Shown here: piece after piece, positions 55,529 through 64,000 of the stretch
Numbering within the stretch: the first letter of the stretch is position 1
How the letters are laid out: every line of letters starts with the position of its first letter
Origin: Haliscomenobacter sp.
Lineage (GTDB): Bacteria; Bacteroidota; Bacteroidia; Chitinophagales; Saprospiraceae
NCBI GenBank assembly: GCA_016713275.1
Contig: JADJPL010000004.1
Location: 505,819-569,818, forward strand
Reading direction: 5' to 3'
DNA length: 64,000 nucleotides
The notes under the pieces: model-generated
Told to the model about the DNA's origin: nothing
Database searches by the model: none
What the model saw: the letters and a program-made list of their open reading frames with translations, nothing else
Translations under genes and position numbers: made by a program

Positions 55529-56338
55529 TTATTTCACTTCCACCGCTTCCATGGCTTTGCGGACGCTGCCATGCTTAAGCAACTCCGCTTTGGCCGTTTC
55601 GTAATCCAACGACAAGGCATTCATCAGCATCCGGGCGCCCCGATCCACCAATTTGGCGTTGGATAACTGCATGTCGACCATTTTGTTGTCCTTCACCCGG
55701 CCCAATTGGATCATGGCGCTGGTGCTGATCATGTTGAGCACCAGTTTTTGTGCGGTACCCGCCTTCATCCGGGTACTCCCTGTCACGAACTCGGGCCCCA
55801 CGACCACTTCTACTGGGAAGTCGGCATATGCGGCTACAGGGGAACCGGGATTGCAGGTAATACATCCCGTGGTGATCCCCCGCATCTGGCAGGCCTTTAA
55901 CCCATGAATGACATAGGGGGTCGTGCCCGAAGCGGCAATACCGATAACGACATCCTGAGCGTCGACTTCGTAAACGGAAAGATCCGCCCAGGCCTGGGTC
56001 GTGCTGTCTTCGGCTTTTTCCACCGCTTTGCGGATCGCTTTTTCGCCTCCGGCGATCAGTCCGATCACCAGATCCTCCGGCACGCCAAAGGTGGGCGGGC
56101 ATTCCGAAGCATCCAGAATCCCCAGCCGGCCGCTGGTCCCGGCGCCGATATAAAACAGCCTTCCCCCTTCCTTCATCTTCCCCGAGATCGCCGTCGCTAA
56201 CGGCTCAATTTGAGGAATGGCTTTCTCCACCGCCAGGGGAACGGTCTGGTCCTCCCGGTTCATATTATCCAGCAACTCCCGGATAGACATGTACTCCAAA
56301 TGGCGATAAGGCGATGAGGCTTCCGTAATGCTTTCCAT
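55529..56338 (-). CDS. murQ: N-acetylmuramic acid 6-phosphate etherase
   Basis: Cleaves the lactyl ether of MurNAc-6-phosphate to GlcNAc-6-phosphate and D-lactate. SIS-domain signature RLFYIGAGTSGRLGILDASE and CPPTFGVPEDLVIGLIAGGE (the catalytic Glu region), with IGIAASGTTPYVIHGLKACQ and GSTRMKAGTAQKLVLNMIST. These are all family hallmarks. 269 residues, slightly shorter than E. coli MurQ because the C-terminal helical cap is brief. First gene of the murQ-kinase-DeoR set on the minus strand. The gap upstream holds the divergent tRNA-Ala promoter. Confidence 0.95.
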   Translation of the reverse strand: MESITEASSPYRHLEYMSIRELLDNMNREDQTVPLAVEKAIPQIEPLATAISGKMKEGGRLFYIGAGTSGRLGILDASECPPTFGVPEDLVIGLIAGGEKAIRKAVEKAEDSTTQAWADLSVYEVDAQDVVIGIAASGTTPYVIHGLKACQMRGITTGCITCNPGSPVAAYADFPVEVVVGPEFVTGSTRMKAGTAQKLVLNMISTSAMIQLGRVKDNKMVDMQLSNAKLVDRGARMLMNALSLDYETAKAELLKHGSVRKAMEAVEVK

Positions 56339-56492
56339 AAACAGGAATTCTTTGTCACAAAATACAAAGAAACCGCAATAATTGCGAAAACCTGCAAGTT
56401 TATCTGCAAGGTATTGCCAAGCTTCCTGGCTTCCATAGTTTCTTTGGACTGCAGCAATCCGAATTCCTTTTTATTTTTTTCCCCCAAAGCCC

Positions 56493-56523
56493 TTGAGGGT
56501 TCGGCGAAAGGATTGTATATTTG
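56493..56523 (+). promoter_or_regulatory. Bacteroidota-type promoter of tRNA-Ala
   Basis: TTG (56493-56495), 20 nt, TATATTTG (56516-56523), 16 nt before the mature tRNA 5' end. Confidence 0.72.
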
Positions 56524-56539
56524 TCCCACTTTGAGAAAA

Positions 56540-56616
<77 letters not shown>

Positions 56617-56627
56617 GTTTTTCAACT

Positions 56628-56664
56628 AAAGCCTTGTAACGTAAGTACTTACAAGGCTTTTTTT
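56628..56664 (+). terminator. Terminator after tRNA-Ala
   Basis: AAAGCCTTGTAA (56628-56639) pairs perfectly with TTACAAGGCTTT (56649-56660), loop CGTAAGTAC, followed by TTTT. Confidence 0.88.
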
Positions 56665-56691
56665 ATTCCTGGCACTGCGGGTTCTCCTCAC

Positions 56692-56768
56692 CGGGGTATC
56701 GCTCAACTGGCTAGAGCGTCCCGACAGGCGATGTCGGGAAGGTCGTCGGTTCGACTCCGACTATCGCA
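56692..56768 (+). pseudogene. Degenerate tRNA-Ala-like copy with enlarged anticodon arm
   Basis: GGTCGTCGGTTCGACTCCGA and the following CTATC are identical to the true tRNA just upstream; the D arm (GCTCAACTGGCTAGAGC) is nearly the same. The anticodon arm is replaced by a 21-nt hairpin (8-bp stem TCCCGACA/TGTCGGGA, loop GGCGA). The acceptor stem has mismatches at pairs 1-72 and 3-70, and no CCA is encoded. Not a functional tRNA as read; a tRNA-derived small RNA cannot be excluded. Confidence 0.65.
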
Positions 56769-56952
56769 TGCTACTGCGGTCCGGCATCCTATCTTTGCCG
56801 ACCTGCACAACATTTCGACCCTGCTTATCCCCCGGTCTGAATTGCCCCAGCTCCCGGATCTGGTGAAACGGGAACTGGGGTTCCATTTTTTGATGAAGCA
56901 GCAAGGGCGCCCGGGATCGGAAACGCCTTAGTGTCCGCCCGGACGAGCCGGG

Positions 56953-58212
56953 TTACACACTCCGGTTCATCCCGGTGAAGTACCTTTGTTTCTTTGGTTT
57001 CTGCCCTTGCCGGTTTTGCTGGACTGGCTGCGGGGCGGGGCGCTCCTGCTTGATCTCCTGCGCAGCAAAGGCGCTCATAGAGGCAAACGGATGCTCGCTC
57101 ACCACCGGAATCGGTTTGCCAATCAGTTTCTGGATATCGCGGATGTAGGCTTTTTCTTCCGGTTCGCAAAACGAGATCGCGATTCCGGAAAGCCCCGCCC
57201 TGCCCGTCCGGCCAATGCGGTGCACGTACGTTTCCGGGATGTTCGGGATTTCGTAGTTAAACACATGGGACAATTCATCGATATCGATACCCCTGGCGGC
57301 AATGTCGGTGGCTACCAGTACCCGGGTGGTGCGGGCTTTGAAGTTGGACAGCGCGCGCTGCCTGGCATTTTGGGATTTATTGCCATGGATGGCTTCCGCG
57401 CTGATGCCCGCCTTCAGCAAATCCTTCACCAGGCGGTCGGCCCCGTGTTTGGTCCGGGTAAACACGAGCGCGGTAGGGATCGCCATTTCCCGCATCAGAT
57501 GGATCAGCAGGTTTTTTTTCTGGGTTTTCTCGACGTGGTACAATTGCTGATCAATCCGATCCACCGTAGACGAGGGCGGCGTTACCGCTACCTGCTCCGG
57601 GTTCCGGAGGATGCTTTCCGCCAGATCGACAATCTCGGGGGGCATGGTCGCGGAAAAGAACAGCGACTGACGCTCCCGGGGAAGCAAGCGGATCACCCGG
57701 CGCACATCGTGGATAAAACCCATATCGAGCATGCGGTCGGCTTCGTCCAGAACGAAATACTCCACCTGCTCCAGGGACAGTAGCCCTTGCTGGATCAGAT
57801 CGAGCAACCTGCCCGGCGTGGCCGTCAGGATGTCGATACCCCTGGACAACGCGTTTACCTGTCCGTGCTGGGAAACGCCGCCAAAGATCACCGTATGCCG
57901 GATAGGCAGGTGCTTTCCGTAAGCGGCAATGCTGTCGTTGATCTGGATCGCTAACTCCCGGGTTGGGGTAAGGATCAACGCCCGAATGGACTTGGACGAT
58001 TTGTTTTGCCGGGGACTGCCCTGTAAAAGCTGCAAAATAGGTACTGCAAACGCCGCGGTTTTACCGGTGCCCGTTTGGGCGCAGGCCAGCAAATCGCGCC
58101 GGCCCAATACTTTGGGTATAGCTTGGTGCTGGATTGGCGTAGGAACGGAATACCCCTCTTCCTTCAATGCCTGAAGAATAGGGGAAATCAAATTCAAAGA
58201 TTCAAAAGTCAT
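56953..58212 (-). CDS. rhlE-like: DEAD-box ATP-dependent RNA helicase (RhlE-type)
   Basis: 419 residues, intact. All motifs in order: Q-motif (FESLNLISPILQAL, YSVPTPIQHQAIP), I AQTGTGKTAAFAVP, Ia PTRELAIQI, II YFVLDEADRMLDMGF, III FFSATMPPEIVDL, IV ALVFTRTKHGADRL, V VATDIAARGIDIDEL and VI YVHRIGRTGRAG. The short basic C-terminal tail (QNRQGQKPKKQRYF) is of the RhlE class rather than CsdA or DbpA. Probable roles are ribosome assembly and RNA turnover, often cold-induced. The upstream 709-bp region is long and structured, but I see no clear promoter for it. Confidence 0.93.
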   Translation of the reverse strand: MTFESLNLISPILQALKEEGYSVPTPIQHQAIPKVLGRRDLLACAQTGTGKTAAFAVPILQLLQGSPRQNKSSKSIRALILTPTRELAIQINDSIAAYGKHLPIRHTVIFGGVSQHGQVNALSRGIDILTATPGRLLDLIQQGLLSLEQVEYFVLDEADRMLDMGFIHDVRRVIRLLPRERQSLFFSATMPPEIVDLAESILRNPEQVAVTPPSSTVDRIDQQLYHVEKTQKKNLLIHLMREMAIPTALVFTRTKHGADRLVKDLLKAGISAEAIHGNKSQNARQRALSNFKARTTRVLVATDIAARGIDIDELSHVFNYEIPNIPETYVHRIGRTGRAGLSGIAISFCEPEEKAYIRDIQKLIGKPIPVVSEHPFASMSAFAAQEIKQERPAPQPVQQNRQGQKPKKQRYFTGMNRSV

Positions 58213-58921
58213 AAAACAAATTGTGAACCCCCAAAAAAGGGGCGTGCTTCAGGACGGTGTTTGCCTGAAACAGTATGATAAAAAACGTATGTGGAAAAAT
58301 CGCGCAAAAAAACAACATTAAGGCCGCCGGTTATTGGGCAAGCAACTTGTAACTAAACCACAAGCGGCGCAAAACTGCGCGAAAATTGAGGGTTAACTAC
58401 GAAACGGGACAAAGGTCGGGATTTTTTTGGATATAAGCAAGGAGGGACAGGGACGGGGACGGGGCGGGGGAGGGGACGAGGGGAGCGGGGGACGGGGAAG
58501 GGCAATGTGCTGTCACCCTTTGGAGCTAATCTTGTAGTATTTTTCATAACTAACGGCTTGTCCCTGAATTGCCCTCCGCAGCCCGGAGCCCGTGGGAAAC
58601 GCCGATCCCGTTCGAAGAACGGGATCGCCTTATGGGGTCAACCGCTTGGAATGCAGGATAAACGCAATGCCTGGCTGTTCAAAGCGGTTGAAGCCCATAA
58701 AGCGAAGGCGTTTCCCACGGAGTCCGCCAAAGGCGGATAGGAGCGCCCTTTTTTTGGTTCTTTTTTTGGGCGAGCAAAAAAAGAACATACCCCGAGGCCG
58801 GGGGCAAAACGGAAGAGGGACTGCGCCAAATAATGGTTTAGGAAAAAACTGGGGTTTCATGGTTCTTCGCCTGGTTTTCGATATATTTCGAGGACGAAGG
58901 AGAAAAAACACCTGAAATAAA
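58213..58921. other. Intergenic region between the helicase and the GT39-like gene
   Basis: 709 bp without a convincing gene. It contains a purine-rich low-complexity patch (58440-58500), a three-arm inverted-repeat structure (58590-58720), the hairpin TCCGCC-aaa-GGCGGA (58723-58737) and GTTCTTTTTTT/AAAAAAAGAAC (58759-58785). The last recalls the hairpin at 4658. Short open frames here are not supported by composition or starts. Confidence 0.6.
58590..58720. repeat. Three-arm inverted-repeat structure
   Basis: The outer stem CCGTGGGAAACGCC (58590-58603) pairs perfectly with GGCGTTTCCCACGG (58707-58720). Inside are a perfect 10-bp hairpin GATCCCGTTC-gaa-GAACGGGATC (58604-58626) and a longer imperfect arm in which CTTATGGGGTCAACCGCTT (from 58629) pairs with AAGCGGTTGAAGCCCATAAAG (to 58702). 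It could be a non-autonomous mobile element, a structured RNA or a recombination site. Confidence 0.65.
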
Positions 58922-59782
58922 ATGAACGCTTTGGAAAGAGTCCGGTTTTGGCAAGTGGCAGTTTTGTTGGTTGTCATCAAGCTGGGGTTGCACGTAGGCG
59001 CCTATGGCCAATACGCGTTGCATCGGGATGAGTTGTTGTATTTCAACCAGGGGGAATATCCGGGCTTCGGAAACCCGACCGTGCCGCCTTTCATCGGGTG
59101 GGTGGCCTTTCTCGTGAAAGCCCTTTTCGGTCATTCCGTTTTTGGGGTGCGTCTGCTGCCGGCGCTGCTTGGCCGGATGGTCAACTATGCCGCCCTGGCG
59201 GCCATCGTTCTTTTTTCGCTGTTGTCGCTTCCTTTGTCGCTCCCCGTTTTGTCGTTCGACCGCTTAAGCGCTTATGCGGCCAAAACCGAAGGGTGGGTTC
59301 CTTATCCGTTTTCGCGGTGGGAGGACGGGAAAAAGCACGCCATATCGCAGGTTTTTTCCGATATGACGGGGTGGGAAGAACTGGTGGGGCTCGTACATAA
59401 GGCGTACCTGCAAATTCCCGAGGCGGAAAGGAAAACCTGCACCATCTATGCGGAACGAAATTACGGGTACGCCGGCGCCGTCCACTTTTACGGCAAGAAG
59501 TATGGTTTACCCGATGCCATTACCTTCCTGGATGCGTATACGCTCTGGGCGCCCGATACCATTCCCAATGCGCCCTTGATCTATATCCATTACGACATCG
59601 CGGGCCTGGATCAACTATTTGACGCCTGCTCGACCGTTGGGGAAGTGGAGAACCCGTTTTTCAGAGAAAAGGGGGTAAAGGTATTTTTATGCCAAAAGCC
59701 CAAGGCTCTGTTGCAGGAGGTGTATAAACAAAAAGCGGCAGAGGAGAAGCGTATGTATGCTCTGCAAAGCCTTTTAAAATGA
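58922..59782 (+). CDS. GT39/ArnT-like glycosyltransferase with internal deletion
   Basis: 286 residues. Residues 1-85 are a dolichyl-phosphate-mannosyltransferase-like N-terminus: first TM (VAVLLVVIKLGLHVGAYG), the catalytic-loop motif HRDELLYFNQG, and VPPFIGWVAFLVKALFG. It then jumps, in frame near LLPALLGRMVNYAAL, to what is normally the end of such proteins: a last TM (AAIVLFSLLSLPLSLPVL) and a soluble tail (NYGYAGAVHFYGKKYGLPDA). Full-length relatives are about 500 residues with eight or more further TM helices, so some 200-250 residues appear to be missing. Activity is unlikely unless the deletion is an assembly fault. Confidence 0.7.
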   Translation: MNALERVRFWQVAVLLVVIKLGLHVGAYGQYALHRDELLYFNQGEYPGFGNPTVPPFIGWVAFLVKALFGHSVFGVRLLPALLGRMVNYAALAAIVLFSLLSLPLSLPVLSFDRLSAYAAKTEGWVPYPFSRWEDGKKHAISQVFSDMTGWEELVGLVHKAYLQIPEAERKTCTIYAERNYGYAGAVHFYGKKYGLPDAITFLDAYTLWAPDTIPNAPLIYIHYDIAGLDQLFDACSTVGEVENPFFREKGVKVFLCQKPKALLQEVYKQKAAEEKRMYALQSLLK

Positions 59783-59827
59783 ACCAGCGAAAATCAGCTA
59801 TATTGAAGCTGCCGTGCATGCCCTTTT

Positions 59828-60606
59828 TTGGCTCTTTTTATCTTCACTTCCATTAATGTACGGTGGACTGTGGATTGGTTTGATAAAACCATCCGCCCGG
59901 ATACGCCGCCACCGCTTTCTGTTGTTATTTTCCGGTTATTTTTTTATGCCCATGCGGTATGGGTTATTCCCAACTACCTGAACATCAAACGGTGGAAGAC
60001 CTATCACTGTGCTTTTTCCTCCTGTTCATTCCCTGGAAATGGTGCGGTTGGGCTTGGTGGTGACCCTAAGGCAGGGCGTCTCCTTTTGGGAGAATGGGTT
60101 TCCCGGGACAGCTTCCTTTTTGGGCAACCCAATGTCTTTTGGATGAGTCTGACCTTTTCCTTTGCCTACCGGTTTTCAAAGGATTGGTTTGTCCGGCAGC
60201 AGCAAGTGGAAAAAATGGAGGAAAAGTTGCCGGAACCATTGAACAGCAAGCAGCAAGAATTACAGCCTTTGAACAAGGAAGAAGCCGGCGTGCTCCTTCA
60301 GCATCTGGATGACGCGTTGCAGCGGTCAAAAACCTATTGGAACCCAAGACCTCTCCCTCGGCGAATTAGCCGATTGGTTGGCACAGACAGACAAAACTGT
60401 CCACCCTGCTCCACCAAAATAGCTGCCAATTTTTATGATTACCTCAATTCCTTCCGGATAGCTGTGTTCAAAAGGCGTAGAGGAGGGGAAATTGGAGCAT
60501 CTGTCTATTGTTGGACTTGCCCTTCAGTGCGGTTTCAAATCAAAAGCAGTTTTACCGGGCCTTCAAAAAAGCCACGGGGATGTCCCCTTCCGAATTTATA
60601 GGATAA
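59828..60606 (+). pseudogene. Frameshifted AraC-family regulator with N-terminal membrane part
   Basis: Recognisable pieces in different frames: VVIFRLFFYAHAVWVIPNYL (TM), WFVRQQQVEKMEEKLPEPLN, LLQHLDDALQRSKTYWNP and, in another frame, EHLSIVGLALQCGFKSKAV. The family closing motif is AFKKATGMSPSEFIG with a stop at 60604-60606. At least three indels break it, and the stops between (60455-60480) are not all in homopolymers. The start is uncertain (TTG 59828 is the first in frame). Either a decaying gene or a low-quality stretch of sequence. Confidence 0.6.
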
Positions 60607-60654
60607 TACCTGCCTGCCGCCTGCCCAAAAATTTCCGGGAACGGTTACCTCATT

Positions 60655-60721
60655 GCTGGACATTTTCGTTTTCCTGGCGTCGTTTGCGAAACATGGAAGG
60701 TCTCGTTCCCAAAATGTCCAG
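60655..60721. repeat. Inverted-repeat element downstream of the broken AraC gene
   Basis: CTGGACATTTT (60655-60665) is perfectly inverted at 60711-60721 (AAAATGTCCAG). The sequence is the reverse complement of a relative of the element at 47324. Confidence 0.65.
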
Positions 60722-60748
60722 TCGTCTGCCTTCTATCTCCTCCTTTTT

Positions 60749-60871
60749 GGGGCTGTCTCAAAACCCTGTTTTTGTGGACGGGAAACAACTCATTTTCCCA
60801 CCACGCTGACGCCGCAACAAGTTAAATATAATTTCACAACGGTGGCAAAGAACGTTCTTTGAGACGGCCCC
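60749..60871. repeat. Inverted-repeat MITE-like element (123 bp)
   Basis: GGGGCTGTCTCAAAACCC at the left and GTTCTTTGAGACGGCCCC at the right are imperfect inverted ends of the family seen at 4606, 7047, 34890 and 39763; the interior differs. Confidence 0.7.
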
Positions 60872-61028
60872 GAAAACGAATAATGTCCCGCTGCTTCCAT
60901 TGGGACGCATAGGGGCGGGACGCTCTGGTTCCGCAGAAAACCCAAATATTTGCCGTGATACATGCCCTGTAGCTAAGCATCACCCCGGCGTTGTACCGAA
61001 ACGCCATTTCATAAAAGGCAAATTCCCA

Positions 61029-61910
61029 ATGAGGTTGTCCATCCAAAAATCTGACAAACAATACCCCAATGGCGTGAAAGCCATTGATCATGTAAGCCTG
61101 GAACTGGGTCCGGGCATGTTCGGTTTGCTCGGTCGAACGGCGCCGGTAAATCCTCCCCTGATGAGGACTATCGCCACGTTGCCCAAAAAACCCGATAGCG
61201 GAAACGTGTATTTCAATGAGATCGACATCGCGAAAGACCCCTGAGCCTGCGAAAAACCTTGGGCTATCTTCCACAGGAATTTGGCGTTTATCCGAATGAA
61301 TCTGCCGAACGCCTGCTCCATTATTTTGCCCTGTTAAAGGCATTGCTTCCAAAAAGGAGCGCCACGCCAAAGTGGGAGGAAGACTACAGCTGACCAATTT
61401 GTACGAAGCGCGAAAGAAGGATGTCAGCTCCTATTCGGGAGGATGCAGCAGCGATTCGGCATTGCCCAACTCCTGCTCAACAACCCCGCGTTGATCATTG
61501 TCGATGAGCCTACTGCCGGGCTGGACCTGAAAGAAACCGCTTTTAAATGTATTGCGGGAAATCGGAACGAAAAACATAGTCCTGTTTTCCACCCACCTCG
61601 TAGAGGATGTGAACGAAGTGAGTTGTACCGAAATGGCGATCATGAACCACGGGAAAATCCAAAGAAGCGCTCCTCGCAGGCGAAACAAGCGTTGGAAGGA
61701 AAATCTGAGACCAAACGCATTCCCCTGCCGAACTCGAATTTTATAAAACGGCCTATCTGTATTTGTCCTCCAGTTTCAACGAGGATCACACCGTGACCGT
61801 CCGGGTCTATGCGGATACCTGCCCGAAGCATCCTTTGTCCCAGCAGAGAACGTAACCCTGGACGATGTATTTCAATGTTCTGGGGCAAACAGTTGCAAGC
61901 CAATGCTTAA
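61029..61910 (+). pseudogene. ABC transporter ATP-binding protein, multiply frameshifted
   Basis: Starts MRLSIQKSDKQYPNGVKAID and HVSLELGPGMFGLLG. The Walker A (GPNGAGKSSLMRTIATL) appears only if a missing C after GGTC and an extra C in CCTCCCCTG are corrected. Further frames give LRKTLGYLPQEFGVYPNESA, the signature SYSGGMQQRFGIAQLLLNNP and Walker B ALIIVDEPTAGLD. The tail ends FWGKQLQANA with TAA at 61908-61910, overlapping the permease start. It would energise the adjoining permease, probably a drug/copper-type or unknown exporter. At least six indels. Confidence 0.75.
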
Positions 61911-64000
61911 AGCGATCTATACCTACGAACTCACCAGGCTGCTTAGGCGGCCTGCCACGTACCTGTATTTTGGGGTGTTCTTCGCTATGGCGCTCTTATC
62001 CATGCTCGGTACCGGCGGCTGTTTTGATGCCGCGCCAAAAAACCGGCAAAGGATTTGCGGCTGTTGAACTCCCCGCATGAAATCAATTTTATCTTCAGTA
62101 TTTCAACAAATTTTTCTTTTCCTGCTTCCTGCTATTATCGGCATGACGATATACAAAGACTTTAAAACCAGGTATATCCGCTTCTTTTACGCATTTCCAA
62201 TCAAGAAATCGATTACCTGTTCGGGAAATTTTTCAGCGCGTTGACCGTGGTACTTCGGTAATTACTTTGTCAGTAGGAATTGCCTTTATCTGGGAGAACG
62301 GATGCTAACCGGGATAACCCAATAATAGGGCCAACAACCCTTTGGGGGTACGCCAGCGCTTATTTCTTTTGTATTCCCCAATATGTTCTTGTACGGATTA
62401 CTTGTGTTTTCGGTCGTAGCGGCTCTGCGCAACCCATTTGCAGGGTTTCTGGCCGTACTCCTCCTGTTTCTTGTTCAGGTAGCGACCGATAACCTGTTTG
62501 CAGGTAACCTGGCCAAGCGCCCTCCTCGAGCCTTTCGGGCAAAAAACGCAGCCGCTTATGGAAACCCGGTACTGGACCATTTGCAGAACAAAATGTCCGG
62601 CAAATTCCGGTATGGGGCATCGTGCTGTGGAACAGAATACTTTGGGCCATCATCAGCTTGGTTTGTTTTGGGCTGTTTTTCGACCCGAAGTTCCAATTGG
62701 AACGAGAGACTTTTCGTTTGCTCCCAAACAGGGCGCCCAAACGAAAACAGCAGCCGGGCATTCCCCATGCGTCTTCCTCAAGGATATCACCGTCCTGTTG
62801 CCCGGGTGGATTTTTCCGTTCGCCGGCAAATACAAGCCATGCTGCAGCTTTCTATCGTTGATTTCAAATACATCATAAGAAGCTGGCTTTTTCACGTAAT
62901 GCTGCTGTTTGGCATCCTGGCGCTTGTTTTTGCGCTCAGCCGGGTCACCAACAGAGGGGATTTAACCTTCCTGCCCTTGACCCGCATCATGCTCTCCATA
63001 CCCATGTTTTTCTTTTCTACGGTCATCATGCTGTTGACGTTTCTCTATTCGGGAATGCTGGTGCACCGGGCTCAAATGGCAAAGGCCAACCAGCTCATCG
63101 ACGCCACGGGCACGTCAAATTGGGTGTTATTGGGTTCGAAAATACTGGCGCTCCTGGGAGGTTCGGTGGTTTTGCTATGCGTCCTGATGATGTGCGGCAT
63201 CGGGTTGCAACTATACCATGGCTACTATCATTTAGAAATTGGCCATATTACCTATATCATTTGTTCGTCCTCACCTTTCCCACGTTGATGATTTGGGCGG
63301 TCATCTCCCTGTGCACGCACATACCCTGGCGCCCAACGTATATCCAGGTCTGTTTCTGTTGCTCCTCGCCTGGTTGGGGAAAAGAGCAGCTGCCGGAATG
63401 GGGGCATCGAGCCATCTTTTCAGGTTCAACTCGCCTCCCGCAATTGGTTTTCACAGCGACCTGAACGGGTTTGGACATGGATTATTGGCCGTCCATTTAG
63501 TCTGCCTGCCTACGATTGGCTTTTGCAGGATTAGCGTTTATGGTCGCTTATTTGTTTTGGCAGCGCGGAAATACGTACTCTTTTCAGGAACGCATGGAGC
63601 AAGCCATTCAGCGGTTAAAGGGTTCGTGCCCCCGGTCACCTTCCTGTTGTGCTGCCTCTTTTGCGGGTTGGGGCTGACCATTCATCAAGAAGAAAACAGC
63701 CCTTTCCAACCTGCGGATAACCAAGCGCAAGTACTGGAGCAGTTTAGGGGCAAATTTTGACGCCTACGCGCCGGTAGCCTAACCTAAAGTACATCGGTTA
63801 AACTGACTATCGACCTGTTTCCGAAACCCGTTCGTTCACAGCGGCCGGAGCTTATTGGCTCGTCAACAGAACAACCCAAAACATAGATACGCTATGGATA
63901 AAACCGGATATGACGAAATCACCGCGTATGCCCTGGATGCGCCTTCCCGTCTCCTCCGCGAAGACAAGGAAATGCAGGTGGCCGTGCATGTCCTGGAAAC
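61903..64000 (+). pseudogene. ABC-2 permease fused to M1-family peptidase domain, frameshifted, runs off the window
   Basis: ATG 61903 (MLKAIYTYELTRLLRRPATY, then LYFGVFFAMALLSM) overlaps the ATPase stop. Across several frames come PAIIGMTIYKDFKTRYIRFF, FLYGLLVFSVVAALRNPFAG, a second half-transporter LQLSIVDFKYIIRSWLFHVM with SKILALLGGSVVLLCVLMMC, and YPGLFLLLLAWLGKRAAAGM. After 63780 there is a beta-sandwich resembling the M1 aminopeptidase N-terminus (VKLTIDLFPETRSFTAAGAY, WLVNRTTQNIDTLWI). This matches the Bacteroidota fusion class 'ABC permease / M1 aminopeptidase', which is over 1,000 residues. Roughly ten indels; the 3' end is outside. Confidence 0.72.

Overview
The window comes from a member of the Bacteroidota, most likely a Saprospiria-type (Lewinella/Haliscomenobacter-like) bacterium. 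Evidence: two giant secreted proteins, each ending in a type IX secretion (T9SS) sorting domain; a Y_Y_Y/two-component-propeller regulator; the Bacteroidota promoter form TTG-N19/20-TAnnTTTG at several sites; and a pheA / aromatic aminotransferase / tyrA / DAHP synthase-chorismate mutase cluster. The species assignment is inference.

Layout. 1-315: partial STAS protein (-). 614-4583: clpC, then infC-rpmI-rplT (+). 4.6-9.8 kb: CAP-domain protein, predicted peptidoglycan hydrolase, a secreted unknown, hpf and an enoyl-CoA hydratase. 9.9-34.5 kb: two giant T9SS cargo genes on the minus strand (about 4,330 and 2,330 codons). They share a roughly 4.7 kb C-terminal cassette and 3' flanking repeats, and a membrane-anchored propeller/Y_Y_Y/HTH regulator (+) lies between them. 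35.1-39.7 kb: the Phe/Tyr operon (-), preceded by a promoter, a candidate first leader ORF, a terminator, and a second Phe/Tyr-rich leader peptide whose stop codon abuts an antiterminator/terminator switch. 39.9-45.8 kb: propeller protein, dipeptide epimerase, BioF-like PLP enzyme, glycosyltransferase, recR. 46-53.5 kb: outer-membrane-type protein, AraC regulator, serine hydrolase, alpha/beta hydrolase, priA. 53.7-56.3 kb: a MurNAc-recycling set (murQ, sugar kinase, DeoR regulator). 56.5-58.2 kb: tRNA-Ala(GGC), a tRNA-like degenerate copy, and a DEAD-box helicase. 58.9-64 kb: an internally deleted GT39-like protein and badly frameshifted AraC, ABC-ATPase and ABC-permease/M1-peptidase genes.

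Intergenic DNA is rich in repeats: a family of short inverted-repeat elements with GGGGCTGTCTCAAAAGACC-type ends, a 54-59 bp palindromic tandem array behind each giant gene, a second inverted-repeat family behind the two AraC genes, and many 7-9 bp tandem arrays.

A caution for every reader: at least fifteen single-base or small frameshifts interrupt otherwise well-conserved genes (clpC, recR, priA, tyrA, the DAHP synthase and others). Most fall in homopolymers, and in several places the two copies of the duplicated cassette differ by exactly one homopolymer base. I treat most of these as probable sequencing or assembly errors and annotate the restored gene spans. The last 4 kb is worse and may include true gene decay.
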